Origin: Gigaspora margarita
Lineage: Eukaryota > Glomeromycota > Glomeromycetes > Diversisporales > Gigasporaceae
DNA length: 64,000 nt
Direction of reading: 5' to 3'
NCBI GenBank assembly: GCA_009809945.1
Contig: WTPW01003022.1
Span: forward strand, 205,874 to 269,873
Shown here piece by piece: positions 22,130 to 33,737 of this stretch. Below the pieces are notes generated by a model. That model was given only the letters and a program-made list of their open reading frames with translations, searched no databases and was not told where the DNA came from. The position numbers were made by a program, and so were the translations under genes. Numbering within the stretch: position 1 is the first letter of the stretch; each line of letters starts with the position of its first letter.

Positions 22130-22260
22130 CTTGCATGCATTTAAAACGTGTCTTGTTATAATAAATATATTTCTTATTTTTTGTCCTGTTATATAAATTT
22201 ACTTTTAGTAAAAATATTTTATTAAATATATCCCGTTGCAGTGCGACCTAGTACATAATT
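22130..22260 (-). repeat. Protease 3'-flank module, copy 3 (proximal part, inverted)
   Basis: The reverse complement reads ATATAACAGGACAAAAAATA, AGAAATATATTTATTATAAC, AAGACACGTTTTAAATGCAT and GCAAGAGGG, matching 12380-12520 and 3260-3400. It directly follows the intact protease stop codon. Confidence 0.8.
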
Positions 22261-22263
22261 GTT

Positions 22264-23187
22264 TTATGGTGTTATTTGTAATAATATATCAAAGAAAACA
22301 TTTTCATCCCAAATACTGCCAACGGAAACGTTAGATATAGAATAGTAACCACGCATGAGAGCATAAGCATAACCTAAATTTGTTTCTGTATCATATTGAG
22401 ATATAAAAGGACCTCCACTTAAACCTTCCCCGGCAGTTATATTATTTATAGCATAAAAAATTTCACGTTTTTCTGTAATACCTTGCCATTTGCAAAGGTG
22501 TTCACCGTCGTTGGCACAATCTTCAAAATTACCACTATATGGGTAACCATATACACTTGTTGGTTCACCATTTCCTATATCGAACCTCCAACCAAGTGCT
22601 CCTGTATAATCTTGTAATGTTGCATTTCCTCCATTTGGATCATTAAATTCAAATCTTGCTAACGCATAATCATACTTGAAACGATTTATAAGGAAATCAT
22701 TTGGTATTGCAATGTCTACTACAGGAATATCTCCTAGTGGTCCATTAGATCCATTGTCATACCCAGGAGAAAATGATAAGAGACTTAGATTATATCTATT
22801 CCCATTTTCGTCAAAAAGACAGTGCGCAGCAGTAAGACCGATATTGCCATTCGCAGTATTTATTACACTAGCGGTGCAAACATCTTCTGTACTCCCAACG
22901 TCAGCCACAAAGAATCCAATAGGATAATTATGATTTGGATTTACTACACTAACAAAAGGAGGCACTATTTCGTTTCGAGAAGATATTTTATTTTCATTTC
23001 TTGTTTTATTTTCTTTGCTTCTTTTATATTTGTTCTTAAATCCTGATGCTTCGTTAATTCTCTCCGAAGTCCGAAAGGCAAGGGTGTTACTAATATTGTT
23101 TCCTTGGAAAATTACTGATGCAATGTTAGGAATGACTATTATTGCAATCAATACAATTAATAAATAATGTGATAATTTTTTATTCAT
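22264..23187 (-). CDS. Trypsin-like serine protease, secreted or membrane-anchored
   Basis: Single exon, 307 residues, ATG at 23187. Residues 8-27 form a hydrophobic segment (signal peptide or anchor), followed by a lysine/asparagine-rich linker to about 75. The chymotrypsin-fold triad is readable: His122 in GLTAAHC, Asp173 in KYDYALARF, Ser257 in GEGLSGGP (Leu replaces the common Asp before Ser, as in some V8-like or bacterial-type relatives). Cys104/Cys123 and Cys224/Cys232 are placed for disulphides. The predicted role is extracytoplasmic proteolysis; the substrate is unknown. It is the only full-length copy; relics lie at 2953-3175 and 11947-12257 behind the two kinases, and the shared 3' flank shows common origin. 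Length and triad argue for a working gene. Confidence 0.88.
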   Translation of the reverse strand: MNKKLSHYLLIVLIAIIVIPNIASVIFQGNNISNTLAFRTSERINEASGFKNKYKRSKENKTRNENKISSRNEIVPPFVSVVNPNHNYPIGFFVADVGSTEDVCTASVINTANGNIGLTAAHCLFDENGNRYNLSLLSFSPGYDNGSNGPLGDIPVVDIAIPNDFLINRFKYDYALARFEFNDPNGGNATLQDYTGALGWRFDIGNGEPTSVYGYPYSGNFEDCANDGEHLCKWQGITEKREIFYAINNITAGEGLSGGPFISQYDTETNLGYAYALMRGYYSISNVSVGSIWDENVFFDILLQITP

Positions 23188-23349
23188 TTGTTAAAGTAAT
23201 AAAAAAAAACTTAAGAATTCGGTAAAAGGCAAATGATTAATCATGAAATAAAGTGATTCTTTTCGTTGCTTTTATTTATTTAAAAAATTCACCAATTATA
23301 TTTCCTTTCCATAAAATATATGTAATTCTTTATTAATTAGATGATTTAT

Positions 23350-23720
23350 TAGGATTCGCATTATGCATCGACAATCGTTTCACCGTCAATCATTTAGTGA
23401 TATCACGCCAAGTAATATTTTATAAACATTATGATTAAATACTAACAGTAACTTTATGTGATGTCGGCTAAATAAACTTTCGGTGAAATGACTATAGCTG
23501 AAAATCACCCAAATTCACTGACAAATTATTCACCGACAAGTTCATTTTACCGACAGTTCATTTCACCGACAAAGTAATTCCGGTCATTGTCATTAGGGTC
23601 ATGGTAATATTAGAGTTAAAGTTAGTGTGCTTTATAGAAAAAAACTTGTCGGTGAAATGAGCTTCGGTGAATAATTTGTCGGTGAAATGGGGTGTCTGTT
23701 AAGTGAAATAATACGTTCTT
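23350..23720. mobile_element. Inverted-repeat element built of GTCGGTGAAAT words
   Basis: TTCACTGACAAATTATTCAC and TTTCACCGAC words on the left are mirrored by TTGTCGGTGAAATG and TTCGGTGAATAATTTGTC on the right, around a centre containing GTCATTAGGGTCATGG. No coding sequence. Exact ends unclear. Confidence 0.6.
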
Positions 23721-23879
23721 GTTGATTGGAATGATAAATATCCTTTATCAGTTAAATGAACTTTTACTATAAAATTTTTCTTTCTGATGTATTAAATATC
23801 CATCACGTGTTTTATTCATTGGAATAATCAATATAATTGGTCTTGACCTATTTTTTACTAAAAAAAATTACCCTCAGAC

Positions 23880-23933
23880 TAGAGTTAATACCTCTATCCG
23901 GATATATAAATCCGGATAGAGGTGTTAACTCTA
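23880..23933. mobile_element. 54-bp palindromic element with perfect 8-bp target duplication
   Basis: Starts TAGAGTTAATACCTCTATCC and ends GGATAGAGGTGTTAACTCTA. The arms pair over about 23 bp with one mismatch and a loop of a few bases. CCTCAGAC flanks both sides (23872-23879, 23934-23941). TAGAG ends with an 8-bp duplication fit hAT, but the element is essentially only its two terminal repeats. Confidence 0.8.
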
Positions 23934-23951
23934 CCTCAGACCCGTTCCGAC

Positions 23952-24061
23952 CAGGGATAGTAAAATTGGATGTCATTTGCCTTTTTTTCAAATGATCTAG
24001 GTCATTTCGGACTAAAATTCATGGTCATTTGAGGTCATTTGAAGGTCATTTACCATAACTG
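23952..24061. mobile_element. hAT-like MITE, 110 bp, perfect 8-bp target duplication
   Basis: Begins CAGGGATAGTAAAAT and ends ATTTACCATAACTG; flanked by GTTCCGAC (23944-23951, 24062-24069). It lies 2 bp from the target duplication of the 54-bp element. The interior repeats GGTCATTTGA-type words. Confidence 0.8.
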
Positions 24062-24229
24062 GTTCCGACAGATTGATTAAGGTGCTTGATAACACCTTTA
24101 AACAACTCTTAAAATTGTAAAACGCGATTTTGCCAATTTTGCTTCTGTTGTTTGTTTACCTAATTTTTACAAACTATATTTGGCGAAAATTAGCTAAAAA
24201 GTCAATTAAATATTTCACGAATATGAAAG

Positions 24230-24620
24230 CGTCTTATATAATGGTCTTAAAGTGCAAGAACAAGAACAATTACTCCGCAATAGATAAAAAAAAATAAAAT
24301 ATGAATAATAAAAATTAGTAAATATATTAACAAATATTAAGAAAAATTACATCCCACTACAGATTTAAATGAATGATTTCTAGATTTTCCATTTTTCATA
24401 AATGTTTGGTCGAAATTTTTACAGCTAAAATCATGGTTATATCCAAAATGTGATCAGTAGTTATTATGCTTTAACGTTTTTTGATTGGTTATACAGCCAG
24501 TTTCAAAAATGTTAAGAAGGTCATAATCCAAATTCATTAACAATAACCATATAAAATATTGTGTCGATTTGTAACACAATTTTTTGATAATCCTTATGTC
24601 ATGCGAATTCCGGACCACCG
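24230..24620. repeat. Dispersed repeat family, copy 2
   Basis: Matches 5280-6100 without the hAT insertion (GGTCTTAAAGTGCAAGAAC, ACATCCCACTACAGATTTAA, AATCATGGTTATATCCAAAA). It gives an uninterrupted comparison for the split copy. Confidence 0.7.
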
Positions 24621-24643
24621 GTCTCAAAATGTTGGGTCGTAGT

Positions 24644-25052
24644 TAGGGTCCGTAGAAAAAAGCCCGGTTTATTTTTGAATTTTTGAAGGCTATAAAAACA
24701 ATATTACAAAAATGATACTTAAGTTGAAATTAGTATATATAATTAGTATAATAAACACACTTTCACCAAATGGGTTGCATTTGTATCTCTCACATGCCTA
24801 CTGCCAGTAGCAAGTCTTCAAAGTCAGATGAAACGGGCCGGGCCGGGCCGGGCCTAGGCCCGACTCACCTGACTTTGAAGGCTTGCTACTGGCAGCAGAC
24901 TCATGAGAAATACAAATGGAGCCCACTTATTGAAAGTGAATTTATCATACTAATTATATATACTAATTTCAACTTAAGCACCATTTGTGTAATATTGTTT
25001 TTATAGCCTTCAAAAATTCAAAAATTAACCGGGCTTTTTTCTACGGACCCTA
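24644..25052. mobile_element. 409-bp near-perfect fold-back element with 8-bp target duplication
   Basis: Arms of nearly 200 bp run inward from TAGGGTCCGTAGAAAAAAGC and outward to GCTTTTTTCTACGGACCCTA with few mismatches, meeting at a GC-rich centre (GGGCCGGGCCGGGCCTAGGC). GTCGTAGT flanks both sides (24636-24643, 25053-25060). hAT-like ends. A transcript across it would form a long hairpin. An apparent frame at 24770-25006 is a by-product of the palindrome. Confidence 0.85.
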
Positions 25053-25060
25053 GTCGTAGT

Positions 25061-25790
25061 GTCTCAAAATGTTGGGTCGTAGTGTCTCAAAATTTTCCTA
25101 TATATTTAGTATCTAAAAATGTATCCTATAGCAAAATTCCGTGCTGAAAACTTTTACATTAGGGTCGGGTGTTAGTTTTCTTAGTAAAATTTCGTGTTAG
25201 TTGCAATTTTTTCAATTTTTTATGTTTTTTTGCGGTTTGTTTTGTTACACAAGAGCCTGTGATTTTATTGGTTCCGATCTATAAAATTTGATTTCGGAAG
25301 TGATCTTCAGCCCGGAATTTGCGTGACATAAGGGTACTCCAATTTTTTACGGTAAATCAGGAATCAACTAAATACAGGGTCACGGAAATGTGAATTAGGG
25401 AATTTACACGCAGATCAGTGTACAATAGTACGATATCCGCATTTTCAACATCCAATAAAATAATTTGCAACTACTGTATGATAATCGGATTTTTTTAAAG
25501 GTTAATTTTCACATCGAAACTATTAACTTTTCGTAAAATTGCAGATTTTTTTTAAAAATTATTACAAAACTAGCTCTATTATAGCATAAAGCTAATCTAG
25601 AACAATAGTATTAAAAAAAAAAAAAAAAAATCGATGCGGTTTTGCCTACTGTTAGTGCCAGTTGGTGAAAAAAGTGAACCTAAACCAGTGTGAATTCATA
25701 TGTAAATGCGTATATGAAAATAACCTCGATCATAATAATTAATAATGTACTGTAGCTGCAAACTCTTATTTAACTTTGATGTTACTAACC
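25061..25790. other. Intergenic, nothing recognised
   Basis: AT-rich; only a local repeat of GTCTCAAAATGTTGGGTCGT around the preceding element and a poly-A run near 25614-25630. Confidence 0.4.
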
Positions 25791-25814
25791 CCACTTGGTT
25801 ACTAGACCAAACCT

Positions 25815-26200
25815 AAGATCCGTACCATACCATACTGATCTGCTGTTATTTCACAGCATGGTATGAATGATCAGGACTGTATAGTACAGATTAAGGGTTT
25901 TTACACCCCATTTGGATTTATATAAATTTCCTTATCCTAAAATCCATACCACACTGATCTGCTTTATAACCTCGTATTTTATACCCCATTTGGTTATTTA
26001 TATATAGCAGATCAGTATAATACAATACAGTCCGATAAACCTATATCATATTGATCAGCTATAATTCTAACCGGATCAGTATGGTACAGCTCACTCATAC
26101 CATACTGATTAGTGAAAATACTATATCATACCAGTACCATACTGAATGTAATTTCCCCATACTATACAATTCGGTCATCCGTACCATACTGTAACTATTA
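25815..26200. repeat. Cluster of TACCATACTGATC words in both orientations
   Basis: At least eight variants of ACCATACTGATC or its reverse GATCAGTATGGT lie within about 385 bp (near 25825, 25945, 26008, 26046, 26070, 26097, 26128, 26180). They are spaced irregularly, so this is not a simple tandem repeat. Confidence 0.65.
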
Positions 26201-26504
26201 TTCGGGAGAGAAAGATCTTTTAACCGATTTAACTCTAATAGTTACGATAGATTATATAGAAAATGTTTGTGAGGATTTTAAGACAATGTAATGGATTGTT
26301 GGGACAGTTACTAACTAGAATTGGACAAGAAAATACGCAACAAGACAAACGGGGAGAAACTTTCCGATTAAAAAATAGGAAAAAGGTCTCTTCAGCACAA
26401 CTTAAGCTTACTTCCTTTTGTTTTTATTTTAAAAATCGAAGAGAAGATTCTGCTTTATTAAACTCAAAATATGGGTGCTTGTATACATTTAGGTTTATTA
26501 TACT

Positions 26505-26675
26505 ACACGTTTGACGCGTTAGCACGTTAATCGTGCAATTCGCCACCTAATGTGATACGAAAATAATAATTTTAAGCCCATCACGTTGAACGTGTTATCT
26601 CTTAATTTCTAAGCCATAAAATTCCCCCGCCACTGCACGTTTGACGTGATAGCACGTTGAGCGTGCTATAATGCT
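26505..26675. repeat. Cluster of CACGTTNAACGTG-type palindromes
   Basis: CACGTTTGACGCGTTAGCAC, ATCACGTTGAACGTGTTAT and CACGTTTGACGTGATAGCAC plus CACGTTGAGCGTGCTAT occur within 170 bp. The outer two are copies of one composite palindromic unit. They may be end sequences of an element or a set of dyad binding sites. Confidence 0.6.
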
Positions 26676-27540
26676 GAGGTAAACAGAGTAACGATATGTA
26701 TTAACAGTTTTCTTTGATAAAAAAAAATAAATAAATAAATAAATTTTCTAATGTCACAAATTGTGATTTGTGACAATACTGATTTTTATCATGACGTCAA
26801 GTACCGTACTGAAATTTTTTTCAGTAAATTACCACAATAATCGGTAACTTTTGTAACCAAATTTTTTTTTACAACAAATTGTGATAAAAACCACAAAAGT
26901 TAATTCTAATACGATCCAACTCAAATCCATACTGCGTTGGGGTGTTCGATACACTATGAAAATCAAAACCACGTATATGTGATATCATATAAAATTCTAA
27001 TAAGACAGATTTTTAAATGATTTTTCCCTGATTAACCAATCGAAACATTTTATACAGTAAAAACGGTTCCCATTTTTTTTTAGATAAGCAGTTATATTCG
27101 TTTTTATCCTCACAAACTTCAATACAAATCGATTCACACTCTTTTGACTACGAAGTTACAGAGTCTTTTTTTTACATTACATATCAAGAATTTATTTTTT
27201 CTAAAAACGTTTTAATTACATTTATATTTGGGGGCAAGGAAAAGTTTTTAAATAAATTGATGAGCTTGATTGGTCAAATGCAAATTTCGCTCTGTAGTTC
27301 AGTTCATAGACGCTTATACCAGGAACGGAGTGATATGTAATATTACGAAGTATATGGTTACTGAGACATTTTTAATGCCGTACGTCCGCAAAATCTCATA
27401 CTTGATTGAACATTGTGTTAAACGCAGTAAAAACGTGAATTTCTGCACTTAAACATCACTTTATGCATCACGTAGTACTATATTTGTCTATTGTATGAGA
27501 ATTGAAACACTTTAACATGTTTTGGTCTCGATTAAAGTGC
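26676..27540. other. Intergenic, repeat-derived
   Basis: Includes TTTTGTAACCAAATTTTTTT, similar to 6123-6280, and TACCAGGAACGGAGTG near 27316, a word shared with the insertion at 20.2-22.1 kb. No gene. Confidence 0.4.
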
Positions 27541-27549
27541 ATGCCGATC

Positions 27550-27705
27550 ATTATAAAAATAACTTTTTTTTAATTATTGTTTCATTAACAGGAGCCATAC
27601 CGTAGATAGGTACAAGTGGCGATTGAGGAACACTATAAAAATAACTTTTTTTTTATTATTGTTTCACTAACAGGAAGGAGCCATACCGTAAATAGGTAGC
27701 AATTA
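27550..27705. repeat. Tandem duplication of about 80-100 bp
   Basis: TATAAAAATAACTTTTTTTT followed by ATTATTGTTTCA-TAACAGGA and GAGCCATACCGTA-ATAGGTA occurs twice in direct orientation with small differences. Confidence 0.7.
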
Positions 27706-27829
27706 AAGGAAATTGTAATATATAATTTATAACTTGATTACTTATCCGATGTATGATTGATTGGTAATTGATTGCAGTGAAGTAGTGAAATCTGCTGTGT
27801 AGATCATATTTTATTCTGTTTTTTAATAA

Positions 27830-29469
27830 GTAGCTGCACAACGCAGTTGCGCCAGGAATAGGGAATTAGTACATTATGATGTAAATATTATATATCTAAC
27901 TTCCGAATTACCTTGCTGATTACAAAATTACTTTAACGTCTTGTAGAGAATAAGGTAAAAATTCTAAATTTTTATGCAACCTCTGCGAATACTCGTTGTA
28001 GGATTAATCAAGTGATATGAGGTCACGAATCATTTTGATCTGAGTCATGATATCACTTAATTTGATCTGATTAATTATGCGCTCAATTTAAGAGTCAGTT
28101 TACAAAACAATGTAGAGAGGGCATTAATAAGGTAATAATTTAAATTTATGTAATGCAAGAACAACAATAATATATTTAAGGAGCAATGACGATGTTGATA
28201 CATGATATCTGCATTGAATAGAATTATTGAATAAATTTACTAAATTAGACAAATTTTTGTATAACTTAAAAATAACCTTAAATAGTAAATTTACTATATC
28301 AGAAAGGCGCATAATATTGTTTGAGCCTATGAATTATACGACATATGGTAATGTACTAAATTTTTGAATAAAATTATTAAATTGTACTGATTTGAAAAAT
28401 AATCATAAATAGTAATCTTACTACTTCATAATTAATGCATTCTAATAATATCATACGATCCTATGAATTATACGATATATGNCAATGTTCAAACNATTGA
28501 TTTTTGTAAGACTTAATAAAATATAATTATAATTTATGAATGAAACATATTGATTAATAATCAATTGAAAATTAATGCATAATACTCTAATATATTAAAT
28601 ATGAATAATTGGCCTTTTACTTTTATGTTTATTGTAATCTTTAACAAAATATACCAACATTCCATTCTGATATAAGACGGTTGAATATACTTCATGACAC
28701 ATGTGGTGACCAACCATTTCATACTTCTATAATTGATTTTAGTTCAATTAAGACCAATATTACTACTGGTCATCTCTCCCATGACATTGAAAGTTCAATT
28801 ACCATGCATAAATTATATATATATATATATATTTATATATTATATATNTAGTATCATAAATGNTCTATATGGAATCNAGTATATAGATTGTAATTTAAAT
28901 ATATATATACTTAGCGATAATCAAGAAAATTCCTGTTTGAATTCGCACAACTGCGACAAAACTTATCTATGTATACTTAATAATTTCTGGCTGAATTTAA
29001 TATACCTGCAGCTAAAAAATTATGCCATGCTATATTAAGATTAATTAGATTAAGGAATAAAATCAGAACACAGAAAAAATATAATAAAACATTAAGATGT
29101 GTACGTATATGTACATTAATGTGTCTAGAACTCCACCAAAATAAGAAAACAATTCTAATTAATGGTTCATTTATGAATACTAATATAATAGTAAACCAAA
29201 AGGTAAATTATAATATGAATATTAAAAGCCCTTTCACTAAAATTCATATTTTACTATAATAAGCCATTATAATCTTTCTATAATTACTTTTTAAAGGGAT
29301 ATCTAGAAATACAACTATTCTCTAATAAAGCAAAAATAAATATATAAAAAGCCTCATCTGTGAATTGGGAAGAGTTCAATTTTAAAATCATTTTAAACAA
29401 TTTAATAAAAATGTACTTATATTAAAATACAATATCATAATTTACTTATCTGTTGTTATTAAACAAATC
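27830..29469. other. Intergenic, AT-rich, nothing recognised
   Basis: Starts with AGTAGCTGCACAACGCAGTT, a word shared with 20244 and (reversed) 37780. A few undetermined bases occur at 28482-28877. No frame with recognisable motifs. Confidence 0.4.
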
Positions 29470-29649
29470 ATGGATAACATCATAACTAGAGGAGAATCTA
29501 GGAAAATAAAAGACCATCAAAGAAAAGCTGCTAAATGCAATAATGATCTATTTAGAAAGTCTGAAAATGAAAAATTGAAAAAACGTGTAGCAAATCTTCG
29601 TCAAGATAGTGATTATGTTAGAGCATCTAATTCAATGCAAAATAATCAT

Positions 29650-31142
29650 TGAAAACAGAAAAAATTATTGAACGTATTGACCATAATAATACTGCTGCCG
29701 ATTCTGAAGTACCTTTACATGTTTTTGAATTGGATAATGAATTTGAAAAAACTCTGACTCAAAATACAATATGGCCTCAACCAATCAATTCAGAAATTAA
29801 AAAAGATGCTTTGGCTAGATTTTGTCATAAAGTTGATCTTAATGAATTGCGTGAACTCCCATAAGCAGTTTGCTCTGGGCTTTATACCTACAAAAACTAC
29901 AAAAGAGTTTTAGTGCAAGATATTGAACTTTCTATTTTAAAAGCATCAATTTCTCTTACTGTTCCTTCATTTGAAATTGATTTTAACTACTAGCACCCAT
30001 ATATTAATGCTACTAAAACTAAGATACTTCTTGATTGTTCTGGATTTATTTATAATAACTCTACAAATCATAATAATCCTTTTGACTTACGTGTTTGTAA
30101 TAAATGTTTTACTTACTTACATAAACACAAAATTCCACCATTATCATTAGCTAATAACATGTGGATTGGACCTACACCATTATGTCTTCAGGATCTAACA
30201 ATTCCAGAACAACTTCTAATTTCACCCAGTTATTTATCTATGAATCTTATTCAATTAACCAAGAGAAAACATACACATCACAAATTAAAAGGGCATGTTA
30301 TAACATTGCCTCAAAATCCAGGATCATTAATAAAAATACTATCTTTACCGATGTACAAACTTTGTAAACATTTAAAAGTAGTATTTGTTGGTGAAGGAGC
30401 ANCTACTAATCAACAACTTAAAAAAATANTTCAAGTACNAANAAGTAAAATTACAGCTGCACTTCATTGGCTCTTTACTCATAACAAATTATTTAAAGAC
30501 AATTTTGTACTTGATAAGAATGCTTTAAACCTTTTACCCGAAGGAAAAATCCCAGAACCTTTAACTTTAACAACTACTGTTATAGATATCGATCCTCATA
30601 AAACTGAGCATTATACAGGTTACACTCAAGAATTTTCTTCTAGCAACCAAGAATCTGATAGTGAAAGTGATAATGAGAGATTTTCTAATAATAATAGCTA
30701 CAATTTAAATATTTTTATAAAAAATAATTTAATTGGTAGTACAAGCGAGCTTAGACCTTCTGGAATTATTCATGTTGATGATATACCAATTACTAAAAAA
30801 GAGCTCACATTGCTTTCTTTTCAAAAACTTATAAATAGTGTAAACCGCCAATTTGATAATCAACATTCAAATGGATCTGATGACAAAATAGAAAATGCCC
30901 CAATGCAAACCCAATTAATCTATGTGCTACATGCCCACAAACCTCTAAATGAGTATGAAGATACAACTCTTTTTCCTGCTGCGTTTCCTGTTCTCTATCC
31001 ATATGGTATTGGAGGTCATGAAGGTCGATTGTCCCATGTAACTTTAAAAAAGTATGCCAACCATCTTATGCGACATTGTGATCCTAAGTTTAGACAACAT
31101 AGATCATTTCCATTTGTTATTTTCGATATTTTGCAATGTTGA
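29650..31142 (+). pseudogene. Helitron N-terminal part (DUF6570-like)
   Basis: One frame carries VCNKCFTYLHKHKIPPLSLA, NNMWIGPTPLCLQDLTIPEQ and LKGHVITLPQNPGSL, the signature of the region preceding the Rep domain in many fungal Helitrons. It ends ALFPVLYPYG-like (reads LFPAAFPVLYPYGIGGHEGR). Stops at 29862-29864 and about 29991 interrupt the first third. It ends at TGA 31140-31142, after which the same frame continues as the Rep part. Confidence 0.75.
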
Positions 31143-31166
31143 GAAGTTTCAGCAGAATCTTATAAC

Positions 31167-32290
31167 TTGACAAGAAATAGAGATTTTGAACAATCTGCCA
31201 AGTTAATATCTAGACTCACACTTAGTGATATTAAATTTGCTGTTGAACAAATGCATAACAAACTTCTTTTAACAAATCCAGCAATTATCAAGCTACTCAA
31301 AAATATTAATGTAGCTGGCTCTAATTTAATGGCATCTCATCCATCACGTGCACATATGCGAAATAAGATACGAGCTGTCATTATATATGATAGAACTCCT
31401 TCACTATTTATTACTATAAATCTAGCAGATCTTCATAGTGCTATTGTTATGATGTATGCTGGAAATGAGATTACTCTTGAAAGTATATTGCCTGTAAATT
31501 TTCTAAAAGCTACAGAAAGAGCTCGACTTGCATATCTTGATCCATCAGCTGTTGCTAAATATTTTGATGTTGTAATAAAATGTATTTTAGATACTATTAT
31601 AGGGTACGGATGTAAAGAAGGTGGTGTTTTTGGCATCATAAAAAATTATTATGGTGTTGTTGAATATCAAGATCGTGGAACACCTCATTGTCATCTACTC
31701 ATTTGGCTTTCTGCTTTGCCTAATCCAATTGAGTTACGACAGAAACTCAAAAATGATGAATCATTCCATCAACGATTACTTGCATATGTAAATGATAATG
31801 TTAAAGAAGATATTAGTTATCTTCTTAAAGAAAATGATATTTTGACAGATGAAATGCTTGAAGCAGAGCATAAAGCTCAAAAACAATAGAAGAAAAATGA
31901 ATGCATCCTTCATTTTTTCCAATTCCTGATCCAAACTTACCTGACTATGATGAAAAATTATGTTTAGATCTACTTTCAATTAGCAAGTATACTTTATATC
32001 ACCATTGCACTCAAACATGTAAGAAGTATAATAGAGGCTTAAAAAAAATTGTAGATTTGACTTTCCAAGAGAGATTGTAAACCCTCTTGGCATTATTTTT
32101 CCAGATCAAGGTATTATAGCTGTCCAACGCATTAATGCTTTTATTAACAATCATAATCTATATATAACAGCAGCATGCAGAGGAAATAATGACATCAAGT
32201 TTATTGCATCTCGTAAACTTGCATTAGCTTATATTTATTATATAACTGACTATATCACTAAGTCAGACATAAGTACACATAGCTCTTTCT
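31167..32290 (+). pseudogene. Helitron Rep (HUH endonuclease) domain
   Basis: The frame 31167-31889 contains YYGVVEYQDRGTPHCHLLIW, with the H-hydrophobic-H metal-binding motif of rolling-circle Reps. After frame changes, DFPREIVNPLGI and NNHNLYITAACRGNNDIKFI follow, then YIYYITDYITKSDI, which holds the pair of catalytic tyrosines (about 32232-32275). A TAG at 31887-31889 and a shift in the A8 run at 32041 separate the parts. All catalytic residues are still readable, so decay is recent relative to the motif set. Confidence 0.8.
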
Positions 32291-33737
32291 TAATATGCGC
32301 CTCAACTTTGGAATCTTTCTTAACTCAACCTTTAGATAAAAACTTATACAATCTTGTAGATAACTCTCGTAAAATTATAACTAAATGTCTTAACAAAATA
32401 TCTGGCCAAGCTGAACTCACGAGTTCACAAGTCTCTGCATATTTATTGGGTATATGCGATCATTATACACCTAATAAATTTGTTACAATATACCTTAAGT
32501 CTTTTGAAACTTATCTAGAAAAGGAATGGGCAAATTATACTTCTAACACTGAAGATTCTTGTAATGATATCAATACTGATAGTGATCAAGAAGATCAAGA
32601 AGATCAAGATGTAGCAAATGAATCATTTATCATTTCATCTTCAAATGGAAAATTGACAACTGCTAATCTTCGTATTGATTATCAATATAGAGGATCATCT
32701 TTACATAATATATGCTTATATGACTATGCTACTACTATTAGAAAAATTCTAATTAATTCATATGAACTTTTAATATTGTCAGGTCAGTGTCTAAGAGAAG
32801 GAAATAATCGATTTTTTTTCCAGGGAAATAACTTACCTAATGAACAAATTCATAAATCAGTTAATATTCATCCTCAAAGTAAAACTCATATTCAAAGGCT
32901 TAGAAATAAGGGAACTGAAAGAATAATCATATTAAGTGGTAAAGAAATACCAAACAAAAATGATATTGATAATGAAGAACGTTATGGCCTATGCATTCTT
33001 ATGTTATTTAAGCCATAGAAAACAGTTCTAGATCTACGAGAGGGCTATGATACTTGGAATGATGCATGTCACAATTTTTTAAATAGTTCTTCTTTATTAC
33101 TTCACTTAAAATCAATAATTTCCATCATAGAACTATTGTATAGATGTTCAGAAGAGTCTACTCTAGACTGTGAGCTACGCAAAAATGCATTAAAAAATCC
33201 AATTTTTGCTAAAGCACAATGTATTGAACGTTTAGTTCCTGGATACGATGCTAATGATGATTCAGACATTTCTGATAATGATAATCTATTTGGTAATTCT
33301 TTTGACAAAAGCTCTTTAAACTTTGATCCAGTAAAAATCATTAGATCTGGTCTAAAAGATGCAAAAATGGTTAATGCTACTATGAACTTTTTACAACTTC
33401 GTGGAAGATTTTGCTTAATAAACACTTTATTACTAATAGATTTTTTTGCTACAGATAATTATAAATTAAATAACATACATAAGAGTGATAATGAACTTTT
33501 AAAAATTTGGCAGACAACTATTACTTCTTGGAAAACACTATGCAAAGACAATAACAATTATCCAGAAAATATTGTACTATTAAATATTTACACTGATCAT
33601 TCACAAATTAATGATGCATCATTACATGTTCATACTGAACAAATTGATGATCCATTAGAAAGGTTTGCATCTGGTCTAAATGATAAACAAAAAAAGCTTA
33701 TTTTCTTATATGTGATCATCGACGAAGAAACAATCCA

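Larger units (their letters stand above)
20244..22130. mobile_element. Insertion of about 1.9 kb splitting module copy 3
   Basis: Bounded by positions where the protease 3'-flank module stops and resumes. The left end reads GGTAGCTGCGCGACGCTGTC followed closely by CCAGGAACGGA. The right end is a triplicated CATACTCCGCTCCTGGTA. It includes an LTR-like stretch and a direct duplication (separate entries). No transposase or reverse transcriptase is visible. A minus-strand frame at 21268-21465 (65 residues) has no recognised motif. Confidence 0.55.

Noticed and set aside
24770..25006. 78-codon open frame within the hairpin element
   Set aside because: It spans the palindrome centre and has no known motif; the frame is a by-product of the inverted repeat.
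26263..26514. 83-codon frame with an ATG
   Set aside because: No motif, no supporting splice signals, ends in repeat sequence; insufficient to call a gene.
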